Source: Hypsibius dujardini (lineage: Eukaryota; Tardigrada; Eutardigrada; Parachela; Hypsibiidae). Taken from it: 44,142 nucleotides of DNA. The notes under the pieces were generated by a model. It was not told where the DNA came from, did not search any database, and was given only the letters and a program-made list of their open reading frames with translations. Both the position numbers and the translations under genes were made by a program. Shown piece after piece: positions 20,231 through 32,565 of the stretch (position 1 is the first letter of the stretch; every line of letters starts with the position of its first letter). The stretch is from the NCBI GenBank assembly GCA_001579985.1, contig LRSR01003099.1, positions 1 through 44,142 of the forward strand. The letters are read 5' to 3'.

Positions 20231-22552
20231 ATTTTAATTAAAATCCGCGATCCGCCACAGACCGGAATGTTTACGACTTGCGGTGAGGCTCCCGAAGAGA
20301 TAGCCGCATTTTACGCGTTTACCTCGCAAAACGAAAATCCGTGGTTGCGGAGTAATAAATTTCCGGCAAGATGATTGCACTTTCGCCTCGGCGAATGGAA
20401 AACCGGCGGAGACGTCAGCTCAGCAGAGTCAGCACAGACAAGATACCAGCCGCCGTGATAGGCAGAGAGGACAGGTAACATCGGTATAAATCCATCAAAT
20501 CGTCGAGTGCGTTTGGCTGGTTGCCTTGATGGAAAAACACAGTAGTGGATGTCCGATGAAAGCAGTAAATTTTGCGAGAGACAGAAAACCGGCTGGCCAA
20601 GATATATGTCAAAATGTAGTTTGATTTGCTGGTAGAAGATGACGTTGAAGACGGTGCATGCACTCTTAATCTAGAAGGAAGAGAGAGAGGCAAAAAATGA
20701 AACGTAATAATAACACACATCAGCGGGCCGTCACCTATCACTTTTGTGGTAGAAATTACTCAACTCAGGTGTAGATCGATTAGGAAGGTAATATCATCAC
20801 AAATTCAGCGTTAAAACAGTCACACACCGGACACTTTATGATTAATGAATGCGCTGACCTGCAAATCAATCCAGCAATCAATCACAAAACTTTTCAAAAG
20901 TGAAATGCAATAGCTAGAAAAATTCCCGAAACGATTCCACGACGGTAAACAATCAACGATATGAATGTGAGGGGAAATGAAATTACCGAGATAAGAATAT
21001 CTCAATCAATCAATCAATCGATCTATTCATCCTTTTGCTAATTCCGTCGTACTGTTACTCATTATAGGTGATTTGCACTCTAATGCAGGTTTGAAATTTT
21101 TCCAAAATAATTCGCCGAACATCGACCAAAAATTAAATCAAAGTAAATTAGCAAGCGAAGTTTTTTGTAAATCGGTTGCATTAATTTATTGCAACTGTGA
21201 AACATAAGTCACGAATTAAATTAGAAAAGGCAGAGTTGCGACACTAACCAATCAATGAATCGACCTAACCCGAGAGAGTAAATCCAGCACTGACCGGCAA
21301 TATTGTGCTGCAGTGAGAGCGGTTACATGAAAAAGTGAATATACATCCCCACAAATATGCCTTGGCCTCATTAACTTATGTTAACTACCCAAAAATCGGT
21401 ATCTATTCCACACACACAAACGGCAATCGTATCAAGCCGAACGGGAAAGTTAACGCGGACTGAGTGAATAATAATTAGATAACTGGATGATTTTCGATTC
21501 GATAAGAAAATTGATACCGACTCACCTGCTTCTCGTTCCAAACCCAGCAACGAAATAACAATAAGAATAATAAATAATATTGGCAGACGAACAATTAGTT
21601 TCAGGCTTGTGTAGAAAGAACTCACGTGCGAGGCTCATTGGGAATGGATTATTATGGAGCCCTTTTTTGTAGCTATCTCACGACGTGATCTGCTGGCTTG
21701 GAGACATGGTGGACGGATGAGGAGGGGCAGACATGACTTGGTTGGAGATCGAAATGCAAACAAACAACGACAAACAAGAAGACAGCATGCCAAAAACGCA
21801 CACGCAGCAGCCCATTGGGCGAAAAGCGCCCGGCTGATGTTCAAGGACAATTCCCAATGACACCCGTGATCGCTTTAGGCGGGACGGCCTGTAAAACTTG
21901 GAAAAACCTTTGCGCGAACTCTCATTAGTTCTGATAAGCACAGTAAACTAGGAGAATAATTAAACACACTAAAAATGTTTCAATTTAGGTGAGAAACGTG
22001 GTGAAGGAATAGAAAATTGATATTTGGCTTATAATCCTTTATATCAATCAAGCAAAACTAGATTGCACATGGTGCCGTGGTGCAGTAAATTGGCCTACGT
22101 CTGCCAGGACAATTCCCTACGAGATTTGATTGGCCCGCTGCAACTCAACTGATTGGTCTATTTCATTCCAATAGGAGAAATAATCTTTGCATATTGAAAT
22201 TTAATTGTTGAATTCGAAGATCATCTTTCATGCAATCTAACGTCGCGATTCTACTAGACCACAGAAAGTCTAGGCAAGATTCTGCATGAAACGTTTGTTC
22301 CAGGTATGGAATCTTTACGCTGACTGTTTTCGTGACAATAAACTGATGATGCGGCAAAACTTTCTCTTGCGTGTGTTTGATTGATTGATGGATTGTTGAT
22401 TACTTGATTTTGGAATTGGTTCGTTCGGCTGGTTGATTGATTAGTTTACTGCATCGACTGTGAAATTCACTTGGGAAATTATTCTCCAAAGTGATAGAAA
22501 ATCAAATCGTCTCGTTGATTCTTCAGATTCTAGACAACGCTCGTTTGAGGCA
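20231..22552. other. Divergent SEMA5-EXOC4 spacer
   Basis: This 2.3 kb must contain both promoters. ATTTTAATTAAAAT, a perfect 14-base palindrome, lies at 20232-20245, directly 5' of the SEMA5 start codon on the minus strand. GATT/AATC repeats occur near 21000-21020 and 22375-22445. No other gene was recognised; short open frames are not conserved-looking. Confidence 0.5.
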
Positions 22553-25500
22553 ATGTCTCGAGACAGAACAGAACGGCTGTCTTCCGTCGGGACTGGACCG
22601 AACCACCCACATGGCAGCCGTGAAACGGGCTCCGATCTTCGGCCCGGTCGATCCGCCCATCTCCTCCACGATTTTATGCGCAGTGTCGCGACCATTGCCG
22701 CCTTCGAGGGCGCCGAGAAGAAGGACAAGGAGCGCAGCAAAATCGAACGTGACTACCGCCGGTGTGATGAGCATCTTTCCAGTCTGATTGAGCAGAAACG
22801 CGATGAGCTGACGACGTCTGCAGCGACCTTCACGCAAGTATGTTGATTGCTGAGTACCATGATTAATTGAATAATGTATTTGTGGGTGAATCAATACCGT
22901 AGTTTTCGTCGGAATTAGTTTGTAATCTGAACTCGTCGATTTACCAGCTGTTTTGCTTGCTTGATTGGTTGATTGGCAAACATCAATATGTGCGCGCGTG
23001 TTTGATTGATTGTTAATTAATGTTAAGCTCTTTTTCATCGATTTGATTGGGGATTGACTTGACAACTCTATCTTTTCGAAATGTAAATCTGTGATTGTTT
23101 GTGTGGTTTACTCTGTCCTTTCTGTAGGTAGTGGCTAGATTGGCCAGTATCAAAGGCACTTCTGAGACCGTGCGCAATACCTTGTTGTCTGCCAAGGACC
23201 ATCTGCGCGGCAAGCAAGACGACATGAAAGCGCTGTGGTTGCAGTCCGTCGAGCTGCAGGAGGAGCTGAAATTGCTCAATTCCATCGACCGAGTAAAGGA
23301 TCTCCCAGCGGCAATAAAGGAGGCAATGGGCCATCAGAAGTATCTAGAGGCGGCACAATACGTCGTCGAGGGCCTGGAAGTGGTCAACGGAAAACTAGGC
23401 GAGGTCAGTTTAACTGAATCCAGTTTAGAATTTGCTCAAGTTTTATTTCCCAGTTACCCAGTAATAAGTGGTGTTCCCTCTCATTCCGGTTTGACTGTTA
23501 TCTGCTTGTCAGTTTGCACTGTGCCTGTTTTGGGATGTCTTATTAGCATCTGCGTTGGTTACATGGTCGGACCGTTCATCATGTTCATTTTTACTTTGTT
23601 AACGGGTAACGTTTTGTTCACAAACGGACTTCTTACTGGTTACCACGTCTTTTGCTAGGTTGAAGCGGTATCAAATGTCCGCAGCGAGCTCCTTCAAGAA
23701 CGCGACAACCTGACCGACCTGATGCTCCGCCAGCTCGGACTCTTCCTCTACATCCGCACGACGAGCAGTGTGCTGAAGAAGATATCCCGCCGCACCGAAA
23801 CCATCTCGGACAAGGACGACGAACCGGTCATCCCCATCGCCACCGTGGTGCGCTGCCTGCACGACGTCAGCCGTCTGGTCGAGGCGATGCGGAACAACTA
23901 CCACGCGCTCGGTGATAAACTGCAGCACGTCTTCCTCCACACCACGGAGACGCTGCACGCGATCCACTATGTGGAATTGCTGCAGAATAAAGACCGACCG
24001 GAGCTTCTGGAGCAACTGGTGAAGTTGCTGCTGGAGCAGTTTGGCGCTGTCGCCGCGGCGCATCATGAGTTCCTCGAGGAGGTCAACCGGGTGCGCTTCT
24101 CGGCGAACGTGGATCCGGTGCTGGGGAAGAGCTTGGTGGTGTACGACATGACGGACGTCTGGCTGGCCATCGAGGGCATCATGCAGCGCATCTTGGCGCA
24201 TTATTTGGACCAGAAGAATGAGCAGGTGAAGGAGGCGGGGGATAAGCGGGAGTTGCTGTTTGCGGAACGAGTCTCCGCGGCGTGGACCAGGAAACGTCCC
24301 AAGAAGATTCAAGGGGTACGTCACGGCAGCAAGTTCAACCTTTTTTTTTATTTTCAAGTCATATTTAAGCATTTAAAATGTCTACATAAAAATGTCTACA
24401 TAACATTGTCTACATAAAATACCGGACCATTTGAAATATATTTCTGGAGTTAAATCAAAATATGGTTACAAACTTTTTATTATTTTTCGAATTTAAATAA
24501 AATTAAAATATATTTTGAAACAAAATCCGGTTTTCATAAGTCTAAATGTCGTTTAAATGCATAAGCCCGACTTACTATGTGGATGTCATGTCGTTTTCGA
24601 CCTGTAGTTGGAGTTCAAGTTCAGCAATTCCACCTCGACCCAAGTGTTGAACGAGTACGCGGCGGAGGAGCGCCGAAAAAAGTTCGTTGATGGCGGCGCC
24701 GCTGTGCTATCTGATCTGGAGGATATGGAGTTAAAGAAGATATGCAATCCCGCGATGAAGAATATTACTAGTGCGTTAAGCTGATCTCAATTGTCTCATC
24801 ACCCTCTGACGGTTTCTTTCATTTTCACAGTGGTGTATGCCTCGATCATGAAATTGTGCGACAAAATTGATTCGTCCTCCTCGTTGAGCGGGAAATCGTG
24901 CGTCCTGGCCATCTATATCAACCGTTTCGTAACTGATGTGTATCTCCCATCGGTGGAATCGGTTGTGATTGAGAAAATACGCTTTGCCAGTCGTGGTAGG
25001 TGGATAGTTATTCATACAGGCGTAGAGAAATACAGACATCAGGCAGGCAGACAATCACACAGAAAGGCGGAAGATAAACAGACAGACACAGACACAGACA
25101 CAGACAGACACAGACAGACACAGACATAGACATAGAGACAGACACAGACACAGAAACAGACACACACTCACACACGCACACACACACACATACAGAGACA
25201 CACAGAGAGACAGACCTACAAACAAACAGCTAGACAGACAGAGACAGAGAGACATATTGATACCGGATGTAATCAAAGGCATACTGTAGTTTAGACACGT
25301 GCACTAGCAGAGAGATTTAAACCATCAATTTCTACTTGTCTCCATCGTTTGTATTTTAATTTTTCTATTTCTCCAGATGACACAATGAAGCTGGCCCCAC
25401 CCGGCGTTCTAAAAGCGCTCAAGGAGCATAACGTCAAAGTTCTTCTCAACTTCTACCAAGCCCAGCGTCAGATCGAAGATCTCTGTGACCTCATGTACAC

Positions 25501-26908
25501 CATGCCGTTGCACAGCGAGAAAATCTTGGCCATCATCGGCAAATGTGTCGAAGAATTCCTGACCGGCCTCGGGCTGACCTACCAACGCATTTGCGCGTAC
25601 CTTCCGGGCAAGGAGGCACCGGAAAGTGTCCGCTGGAGTGAGGACGAGCAGTTCTGTATATTTTATCGTGCCTTACCTGGTTGGTTCTACCGGAAACCGG
25701 CCGATCACTCCTTTGTGCAGAGCTCGGCGACGGAGTACGAGACCATCCAGAAGATGTACGACGGCTCGCATGCGGAGATAATGAACGACCCCAAGGTCCT
25801 GCGGATCGTCGCACTGACCATGGAGAACTGCGAATGGTTGTCACACATGTTGGATCGAGCCATCAAAAACTTCCCCGTGACCGATGCCGCCAATGGCACG
25901 TTCATGGAGCTGTCCCGTCCGTTGAGTCTCATTGGGACGTCTAATTTGCTTTATCCCATCCCGGCGCGCTACTTGGAGCCGCTGAAGGCGGGCGCGTTAG
26001 CCTTGATGGATTTCTCGGAGAAGTGCTTCCTGGCGGTTCACTGGGAAATACGGATCCGGTGCCTTCACCATTTGTATAAGATTTTTATTTCCTCCCGGTT
26101 GGACCTCACCGTCCAAGATGTCTGTGAAGAGGCGGAACGGCGAGTCGGCCTGCTGGTCGGCGACTTGTGGAACATATCGCGGACCATCTCACATGTCGTG
26201 CAGGAGAACAAATTTAACTTCTTCTATCGAAGTCTTGGCAATCTCCTGCGGGATATTTTCATTCGCAGTGTCGATCAGATGGTCAAGGTGAATCCGCGGG
26301 CGGTCAAGTGTGTGAAACGGTGTCTGTATCACTTGGATGAGGCGCTGACGCAGATGACCGGGCAGCGGGAAGCAGTGTTCGATGAGGTCCGGATGTACTT
26401 TGATATATTTTTGACGGCCACCAAACCAGGGGTAAGAATGTCTGGCTGTCTTTTGTGTTTGTCTTTCCGTCTCCCTATCTCCCTGTTTGTCTGTCTGTAT
26501 ATATGTATATATGTCTGCCTGTTTGTTTGGCGGTCTGCCAGCCTGTTTGCCTGTCTGTCTATCCGTCTATGTCTGCTTATATGTCTATATGTCTGTCCGT
26601 CTTCCTATCTGTCTGTTTGTCTGTCTCCCGCTCGTCTGTTAGGAATTGCCGTATCATGATCATTTGTATTGGATGTTTAGGATATCGTGACTCATATTAT
26701 CGAGCAACGGAGACCCTTCTCTGAGCGAGAATACGAATCGGCGATTCGACTTGTTCATCGGTCCTTCCAGAATGACTTGCGCACGAACCCAGACTCAACG
26801 GCTGTGTCATCGCGACGCGGCGACCATACAGCATTGTCGTGGAGCGCGGACGAAGAAGTGGACCAGCTGAGAAGAATTCTGGCCAGCCTGACAGTTCGCT
26901 TAGTGTAG
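22553..26908 (+). CDS. EXOC4: Exocyst complex component 4 (Sec8), seven exons
   Basis: Sec8 is one of eight subunits of the exocyst, which tethers secretory vesicles to the plasma membrane before SNARE fusion. Exons are 22553-22837, 23128-23403, 23659-24315, 24608-24770, 24831-24995, 25377-26431 and 26681-26908. Phases match and give 942 aa (human 974). The N-terminal ~190 residues match the Sec8 coiled-coil domain (ERSKIERDYRRCDEHLSSLI, KDLPAAIKEAMGHQKYLEAA). This is followed by LFLYIRTTSSVLKKI and the long helical CorEx/C-terminal region (VVRCLHDVSRLVEAMRNN, VDQMVKVNPRAVK). The ATG at 22553 is the first in the frame that fits; a longer N-terminus through another exon is possible. Intron 2 is an uninterrupted in-frame extension of exon 2, and introns 5 and 6 carry ACAG/CTGT tracts. 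PAM16 lies downstream on the same strand. Confidence 0.94.
24316..24607. other. EXOC4 intron 3: AT-rich with 15-base tandem repeat
   Basis: AAAATGTCTACATAA is repeated about three times at 24375-24420, inside an AT-rich block that recalls FUT intron 1. No coding content was seen. Confidence 0.6.
25065..25255. repeat. (ACAG)n/(CACAGA)n tract in EXOC4 intron 5
   Basis: Tetra- and hexanucleotide units of ACAG and ACACAG type alternate in the intron at 24996-25376. Confidence 0.9.
26445..26640. repeat. CTGT tract in EXOC4 intron 6
   Basis: CTGT units start a few bases after the donor at 26432 and fill most of the intron. Read-through of the donor gives a false Leu/Ser/Val/Cys extension of exon 6. 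Confidence 0.9.
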
Positions 26909-27795
26909 ATTGTATGAGAACTTAAATTCGTGTTTCTGGAACTGAAAGTTTGTTCCGGTTTTGTTGCCGTCCTGTACGGTATGTGAAATTTTAACTTTCT
27001 CGTTAAGCTGCTATACGGTTTTTGTGTCCTAACGAATGATCCACTATTACCATTACGAAACACATTAAAACCTTCGAAATTCGAGTTGCAAAGAGCAATT
27101 TTATTCGTGTGTGCCAAATGCACATCGACAGAACTTGAAAAGTCCAATACAGGTTAAGGCAACAATTTTCAATTTGTTTAGACTGCTCATAAGTACAACT
27201 CAAAAATCAAAACCGTAAGTGTTAAGGTTGACAAAAAGATGCGATTTTCGGCATTTTGTTCGGGGCAGAAAAAGAACGCTGAAGAAAAAACAAATCTAGG
27301 CGAACAATCATAAATGAGGAACCGGTCTGAACACACATCGAACAAAAGGAACACGAAAGCAGCTGATGCTTATCTCATTTTACACATTGGGACCACGTGG
27401 TATGAGCTGGAATTTTCGATGGATAGACCACGTGGCTTCTCACTCAATACTGATTCTCCCATCGGCATGATGAAATCTTCTGAGTAAGTGACTGCGCTGT
27501 CTGAGCCTCTGAAGAAAATCATCCCGTTAAATTGTTAAATTGTTAAATTGTTTCCTTTATTTTTCATTTTTCAGTCCTCTGGGTGTAAGCTATATGTTTC
27601 TGTCAATCGGCATATTTCCCCTTACAATTTTGTTAAGGTGAAGTCGGCTTTGTTTTTTCTACGGGAGAGTAACCTGAGAAACTCCGCCGAAAAACCTTTT
27701 GGCTTTACCCAAAAAAGGAGAAATCGGACTCATCTCTTCCCAATTTCCTGTGATTTCGCACTTTTTTCCATTTGCCACGACTAACAAGGCTGGTG
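26909..27795. other. EXOC4-PAM16 spacer
   Basis: This is the EXOC4 3' flank and PAM16 promoter. A CCACGTGG-type inverted pair (CCACGTGG at 27393 and 27428) is present. No gene or repeat of note was seen. Confidence 0.4.
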
Positions 27796-28856
27796 ATGGC
27801 TGGACCGGTAAGTTGTTTTGATTTTCTTTATCGCATTCTAAGTATAGCAATAGCTTTCGCAGTTAAAATTGTATGCGGCGAATGTACTCGGTAACAGATC
27901 GAATCAATCGATCGAGCGCTTGAATAGTGAATTGAGTCTTTTTGGCGTGGGATCATGATATTACAGTCTAGCCGTCCGTATTCTGATTTTTTCCCATTTT
28001 CTCTCATTTGTAGGGGAAATATCTTGCACAACTGGTGATAATGGGAGCGCAAGTGGTGGGGCGAGCGTTCTCCAAAGCGCTACGGGAAGAGATACAGAGT
28101 AAGTTGGGTGCAGCAGCGATGTGCGGTGCTTGATTGATCGATTGAGAACTTTGCTGGTGGATGTTTTTATAGTTGATTTGTTGTTTCTTGAACTAGCTTG
28201 ACTGCTCAAAATTGGCTGTTTTTTTCTTTTGTGTAATCTTCGTTGTTTATTGATTCCCGCATAATGATGATGTAAGGATCCATGTATTTAGTGGTCCTGT
28301 TCGCATTTGATTCACAATCCGTTTCCTGTAAAAGTGTTGTTGACTGTTGCCCATTGCCCAATCCCCGTTGTATTGATTGTTGCTGTTATGTTAGGAAGTC
28401 AAGCTGCAGCAGCTTCGAGGGGCGGCGGCGGAGCAGCGTCCGGAGATACGTCCAGAGCAGCAGCTGTTTCCAGTAGGATGGGAATGTCGGTTCAAGTAAG
28501 CCTTCCCATGCTCCTATATCTTGGAGCGAGTTTTTGGAAAAATGACTGATGAGGATCGCCGATCGATTAAGCAAAACTATTGGGACTTGAGTTCTTTTAC
28601 CGTGTTCAACTTTTTTCAGGAAGCCAAACAGATTTTGAATCTCACTTCAGCGGAAGCCAAACTAACCCCCGAGCTATTACAAGAAAAGTTTGACCACCTC
28701 TTTAAAGTCAACGACAAGGCAGTGGGTGGATCCTTCTACCTCCAGTCAAAAGTCGTCCGAGCCAAGGAGCGGCTAGAGGAGGAAATGAAGTCCCTGGAAG
28801 CCGCGCCGAAAAAGAACCAGCGTGCTTCCGACAATGCAGCACCACCGCCTCCTTAA
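27796..28856 (+). CDS. PAM16: Mitochondrial import motor subunit PAM16/TIM16 (Magmas), four exons
   Basis: TIM16 is the degenerate J-like partner of TIM14/PAM18. It sits at the matrix face of the TIM23 channel and restrains TIM14 stimulation of mtHsp70. Exons are 27796-27807, 28014-28098, 28395-28495 and 28620-28856, giving 144 aa (human 125). The first coding exon has only 12 bases (MAGP). Exon 2 gives [18 protein letters not shown], the conserved N-terminal segment that serves as targeting and inner-membrane region. Exon 4 holds the J-like domain ([39 protein letters not shown]), with DKA where true J proteins have HPD. A Gly/Ala/Ser-rich linker lies between. Phases 0, 1 and 0 match at the joins. 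The Pro-rich tail is longer than in human. Confidence 0.95.
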
Positions 28857-29616
28857 AGCTCATGATACGCGCACAGTGTTCTGGAGATACACGCAATGTT
28901 CTGGAGACCGACCGGCTCAAGAACCGGGCCTCTTTGGTCGATTCTGGCGAGCTGCCGGCTTGCGCTACCAACTTTAAACCGCTGACTAATTCACGGTGTG
29001 CTGTGATATTATTATCGCCTGTTTGCGGTCAGTTGATCCCCCGTAGTTTGCTGCGCATTTCTAGAATCTTGATTACCTGACTACTGTGACGTTTGACGTT
29101 TGACGACATTTGAGTGCTGACTTCCGACTGCTGTCACTCGTTGAGCTGCTTCTTTTGTCAACTCCGTATATTATCGTTCGAGGTGTATTTTGATTTCTTG
29201 AACAGGTGTCAGTTGTACGGTGATAATCTGTCCATTAACCCGCTGTCTCTTTAAAGACGTTTCGCCGTCTTACCACTGAGTGAGAACGGTTCTTTACAGT
29301 GCCGAACTGATTGCTTGATTCATTACCGCTGCACAGCGAAAACATCGAAACAGGGCAGGCTTCTTGATTGCATGATTGGCTGTAAACATTCCGGGACGCC
29401 TAGACTCGACAACTACTATCGAATCCAGCAGCGTCATTATATCCAGATAGATGCAACGAGCCAAAGGAAAGCATCAAATTTATACAGCCATCGAAGGGAA
29501 GGTAAAAAACACAGAAAAAGCACGCAAATAATGACAGTGTAGCCACGCAAAAGTTCTCTGCCTTCGCTGACGAAATCCGACCCACAGTCGCACTCTCCGG
29601 GCTACGCAACGTCCAT
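28857..29616. other. Convergent PAM16-MRPL36 spacer
   Basis: It contains the 3' flanks of both genes. No gene, strong poly(A) signal or repeat was recognised. Confidence 0.4.
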
Positions 29617-30009
29617 TCACCAGACATTTCGCAGATTCCACACGCGCCAGGCCCAGTGCTTTTTGGTGGTCTTGAGGCGCTGCTTGTGCCGCGGCCGCAG
29701 TCGGCACTCGACAAATTTCTCTCCCTGCCGTGTGGCGAAATAGCATTCCTCACAGCGCAGCCGCAGCTTATCCTTCACCACATATGTCCTCACAGGTACC
29801 AAGCTCCACGGCGTTCCGTTCAACATGGGCGTTTGCGGTTGAGAGGCACCGAGTAGATTTGCAGAAAGAAGAGGCTTCGGTTGAAGCATGGATCTCGTTC
29901 TGGAGGAGAACGTTGTGAGTGCCCGGGCCGAAACTCCCAAATACGTGCCCGAAGCCATGTATCCAATAGTGGATCCAATAAAGGGGTACGTCTTCGATAG
30001 AAAATGCAT
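29617..30009 (-). CDS. MRPL36: Mitochondrial large-subunit ribosomal protein bL36m
   Basis: bL36m is a small zinc-ribbon protein of the mitochondrial large ribosomal subunit. The single-exon frame is 130 aa. The N-terminal ~70 residues are Ser/Thr/Arg-rich with few acidic residues, as in a mitochondrial presequence. The C-terminal part (VKDKLRLRCEECYF, VECRLRPRHKQR) carries the Cys-Cys-Cys-His zinc ligands and the basic PRHKQR motif of the family. The ATG at 30009 was taken because it is the first in frame. Internal Met codons (MASGTYL, MLQPK) could also start a shorter presequence. After PRHKQR the protein has about 16 extra residues, unusual for L36. The gene converges with PAM16 and is divergent from the plexin. 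Confidence 0.9.
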   Translation of the reverse strand: MHFLSKTYPFIGSTIGYMASGTYLGVSARALTTFSSRTRSMLQPKPLLSANLLGASQPQTPMLNGTPWSLVPVRTYVVKDKLRLRCEECYFATRQGEKFVECRLRPRHKQRLKTTKKHWAWRVWNLRNVW

Positions 30010-30183
30010 TATAGGTGGGTTCGTAGGAGCGATATCCCAAAAGTTTCGGGGAATCCGAGGAAAGAACGGATGAGAGAAAACGAAAGAATTTGAGGCGTAC
30101 CAGCGTATCTTCGTAAAGTACGACTCGACGCTGCGCAGCTACGACAGCATGGAACACATCCAACAGGTGGCGCTTTCACATCA

Positions 30184-30271
30184 CTGAAAGAGTCTTTCAG
30201 TATCCCTCTCTTTTCGTGTTCGGAACCCGAGATTGATAAGGAACAAGGAAAACTTCTTCACGAAAAGAGAG
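30184..30271. repeat. Clustered inverted repeats upstream of MRPL36
   Basis: CTGAAAGAGTCTTTCAG (30184-30200) is a near-perfect palindrome. It is followed by CTCTCTTTTCGTG (30206-30218), whose exact complement lies at 30259-30271. Confidence 0.6.
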
Positions 30272-31564
30272 AATAATTAGATGACTCCTGTACAATTCAT
30301 CAACGGGAATCGGAAGGATCCATCCTGACGCATTGATTGAGTTGTTTGTGCAGGTGAAGTTTTCACCTCTTTTCTTGCCCTTCGATCGGAGCGAGGGCCC
30401 GGCGACCTCGTTCGCGTGCGTCGTGGGGGGCTAATGATGCGGAACGGATCATTTAAAAAAACTCGTTTACAGGGAGCCCATCACTCGACGTCTTACCGAG
30501 AGCGAGACATTAAGCTCTCTTTCGATATAATGAAAGGGAAAGGTACGTGGCGCCGATTCATTATGCGCAGGAAGCCATGCATAGCATTTGTTATGTTTTA
30601 ACTGCCGCGATGTTGTGAGATCGGCCATCCGCCCCGTTGCACACACATACACAGACACCATCATTGAGGCCTCTAAAGATGATAGATCCAGTTTTTTGTG
30701 GACCCGTCGTTGAAGACGGCAAGACTGGCGTACATCGATGATCAATCAACACCTTGATGATCTCCATCTGAAAGGAACCGGTTCAAAGCCCGCCATGATC
30801 AACACGTACTCGTACTTGGAAATACGTTTACGTGATACGCTTTAAAATCACACTCATAAAATGTGTGATTGATTTCCCGTTGTTTTACTTTTGTGGAGTC
30901 GACTGTTTTCAGACCTTTTCAATTGAGCTCAATACACAAAGGGTCTATATCGTTCGTACGTGCCTGACTGGATGGGAAAAAAATGTCTATGATATACGCG
31001 AAAAGGTACATGAAGGTATGGTGCGAGTTGCGCTTTGATCAGCCGAACATGCCGGCCGAACGCGCGTCTTACAACCGGTTCTCCGCCGCGGTGTGCGCAA
31101 GTGTGAGACAGCCGGAAATGGTTAATAATGACTATCGAGTCCTCTGCGTAGTACCCATCAAAGGTTCGGGGGTTTGTTGGCTGAGAAGCGCGCACACTGC
31201 ACATACGGTCATCATCATCTCCTGATCGAACGGCACAGCGTTGTCGTCGTTGGCTAATTGAAATAGCTTTCACCTGAGTCATTTGCTGTAGTGAGGGTAT
31301 GTAGTGTAGATTTGTGGCGGACCCGCCGACCTGGTCGCCGGGGCGTATTGTCCTCCTGGTCTTAGCTATCACACTCGCTGGCGGATAAGAAAGATAACAC
31401 AAGAAACCTCGTTGTGTCTCTTTCCGGTGAGCGCACGAGATGGAATGTAGATCTTCGGCCATGCTGATGCCCCTCCAGGTAGTGCCTCCGAGTAGTCAGT
31501 CCGACTATGTTACCTTACAAGTATGTTACGAGCATGTTACCTTGTTAGTAGTGGTCTATTTTTA

Positions 31565-31635
31565 AATGTGTCTGCGTCTGCGTCTGTGATTGTGACTGTG
31601 ATTGTGCCTGTGCCTGTGTCTTTGTCTGTGTCTAT

Positions 31636-31703
<68 letters not shown>

Positions 31704-31780
31704 ATGTCTGTGTCTGCGGCTGTGTCTGTGTCTATGTCTACGCCTGTGTCTGTGCGTGTGCTTGTGCTTGTATCTGTACC
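31565..31780. repeat. (CTGTGC)n hexanucleotide block
   Basis: Roughly a dozen clean CTGTGC units (about 31635-31702) lie among CTGTGT and CTGCGT variants. Open frames on both strands here (Val-Pro, Cys-Ala, Gly-Thr alternations) are repeat artefacts. Confidence 0.92.
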
Positions 31781-32369
31781 AACGGCAACATGTGTGAGCC
31801 TGCGACATGTTTGTACATGTTCCAATTGGTCTTCGCTCTAAACTCTTCTTGGTTTTCGCTGAACTTTCAGGATTTCGGGGTTCGCGGCCAATAATCCGGT
31901 GTTGGGTTTCAATATAGTTTCGTGTCTGTCAGTTGTATGATGAAGCTCGCTCTATACCTTCGCGGTTAGCAAGACACGCAGACAGGCGGTAATGTGCGTG
32001 ACATAATGCACGCAATTGCAAATGACGCGCTCTCGATCATAAAGGTTAATCTGCAAGTCGACCGTGGAGCATTGTAATAATTTGGGTAAATCTGTCAGAT
32101 TTCCGATGTTTAGCAAAAGTCCGAACTGTCGCCGCGTTTTAGCCTGCAGACCTCACGAGGCCTCACCGCCAGCTGTCGAGCTAATAAGATTCGCGCGATC
32201 TGTTCAGTCATATTCCATTGTACATAGATTTTCTCCTAGCAAGCCCAAATCTACGTATGTGACAGTTTCCGGTCATTTACCTATTCTGCGAGGGTATACC
32301 CGCACATATATACCGGCCAGACTGTTTTTTATTATTGAGTTTCACATTTCCTCACTTGTCCATAAAGCT

Positions 32370-32565
32370 CTTTTGTGTGTGTCTGTGTCTGCCTTTGTGT
32401 CTGTATCTGTGTCTGTGTTTATATCTGTGGTTGTGTATACGTCTGTGTCTGTGCCTGTGTCTGTGCTTGTGTCAGGTCTGGATTTGTGTCTGTATCGGTT
32501 TCTGTGTCTGTGATTGTATCTATGCCTGTGTTTGCGTCTGTGCCTGTGTCTGTCTGTGTCACCTA
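32370..32565. repeat. Degenerate (CTGTGT)n block
   Basis: CTGTGT and CTGTGC units with interruptions, the same family as the block at 31565. Confidence 0.85.

Noticed and set aside
22220-22300. Possible pre-miRNA hairpin with TTTCATGC and GCATGAAA arms
   Set aside because: Only the outer and innermost bases pair; a ~15-base asymmetric internal loop breaks the stem, so it does not meet miRNA precursor criteria.
30720-30800. tRNA-like B box (GGTTCAAAGCC)
   Set aside because: No matching A box or cloverleaf could be drawn around it. No tRNA, rRNA or snRNA gene was recognised anywhere in the window.
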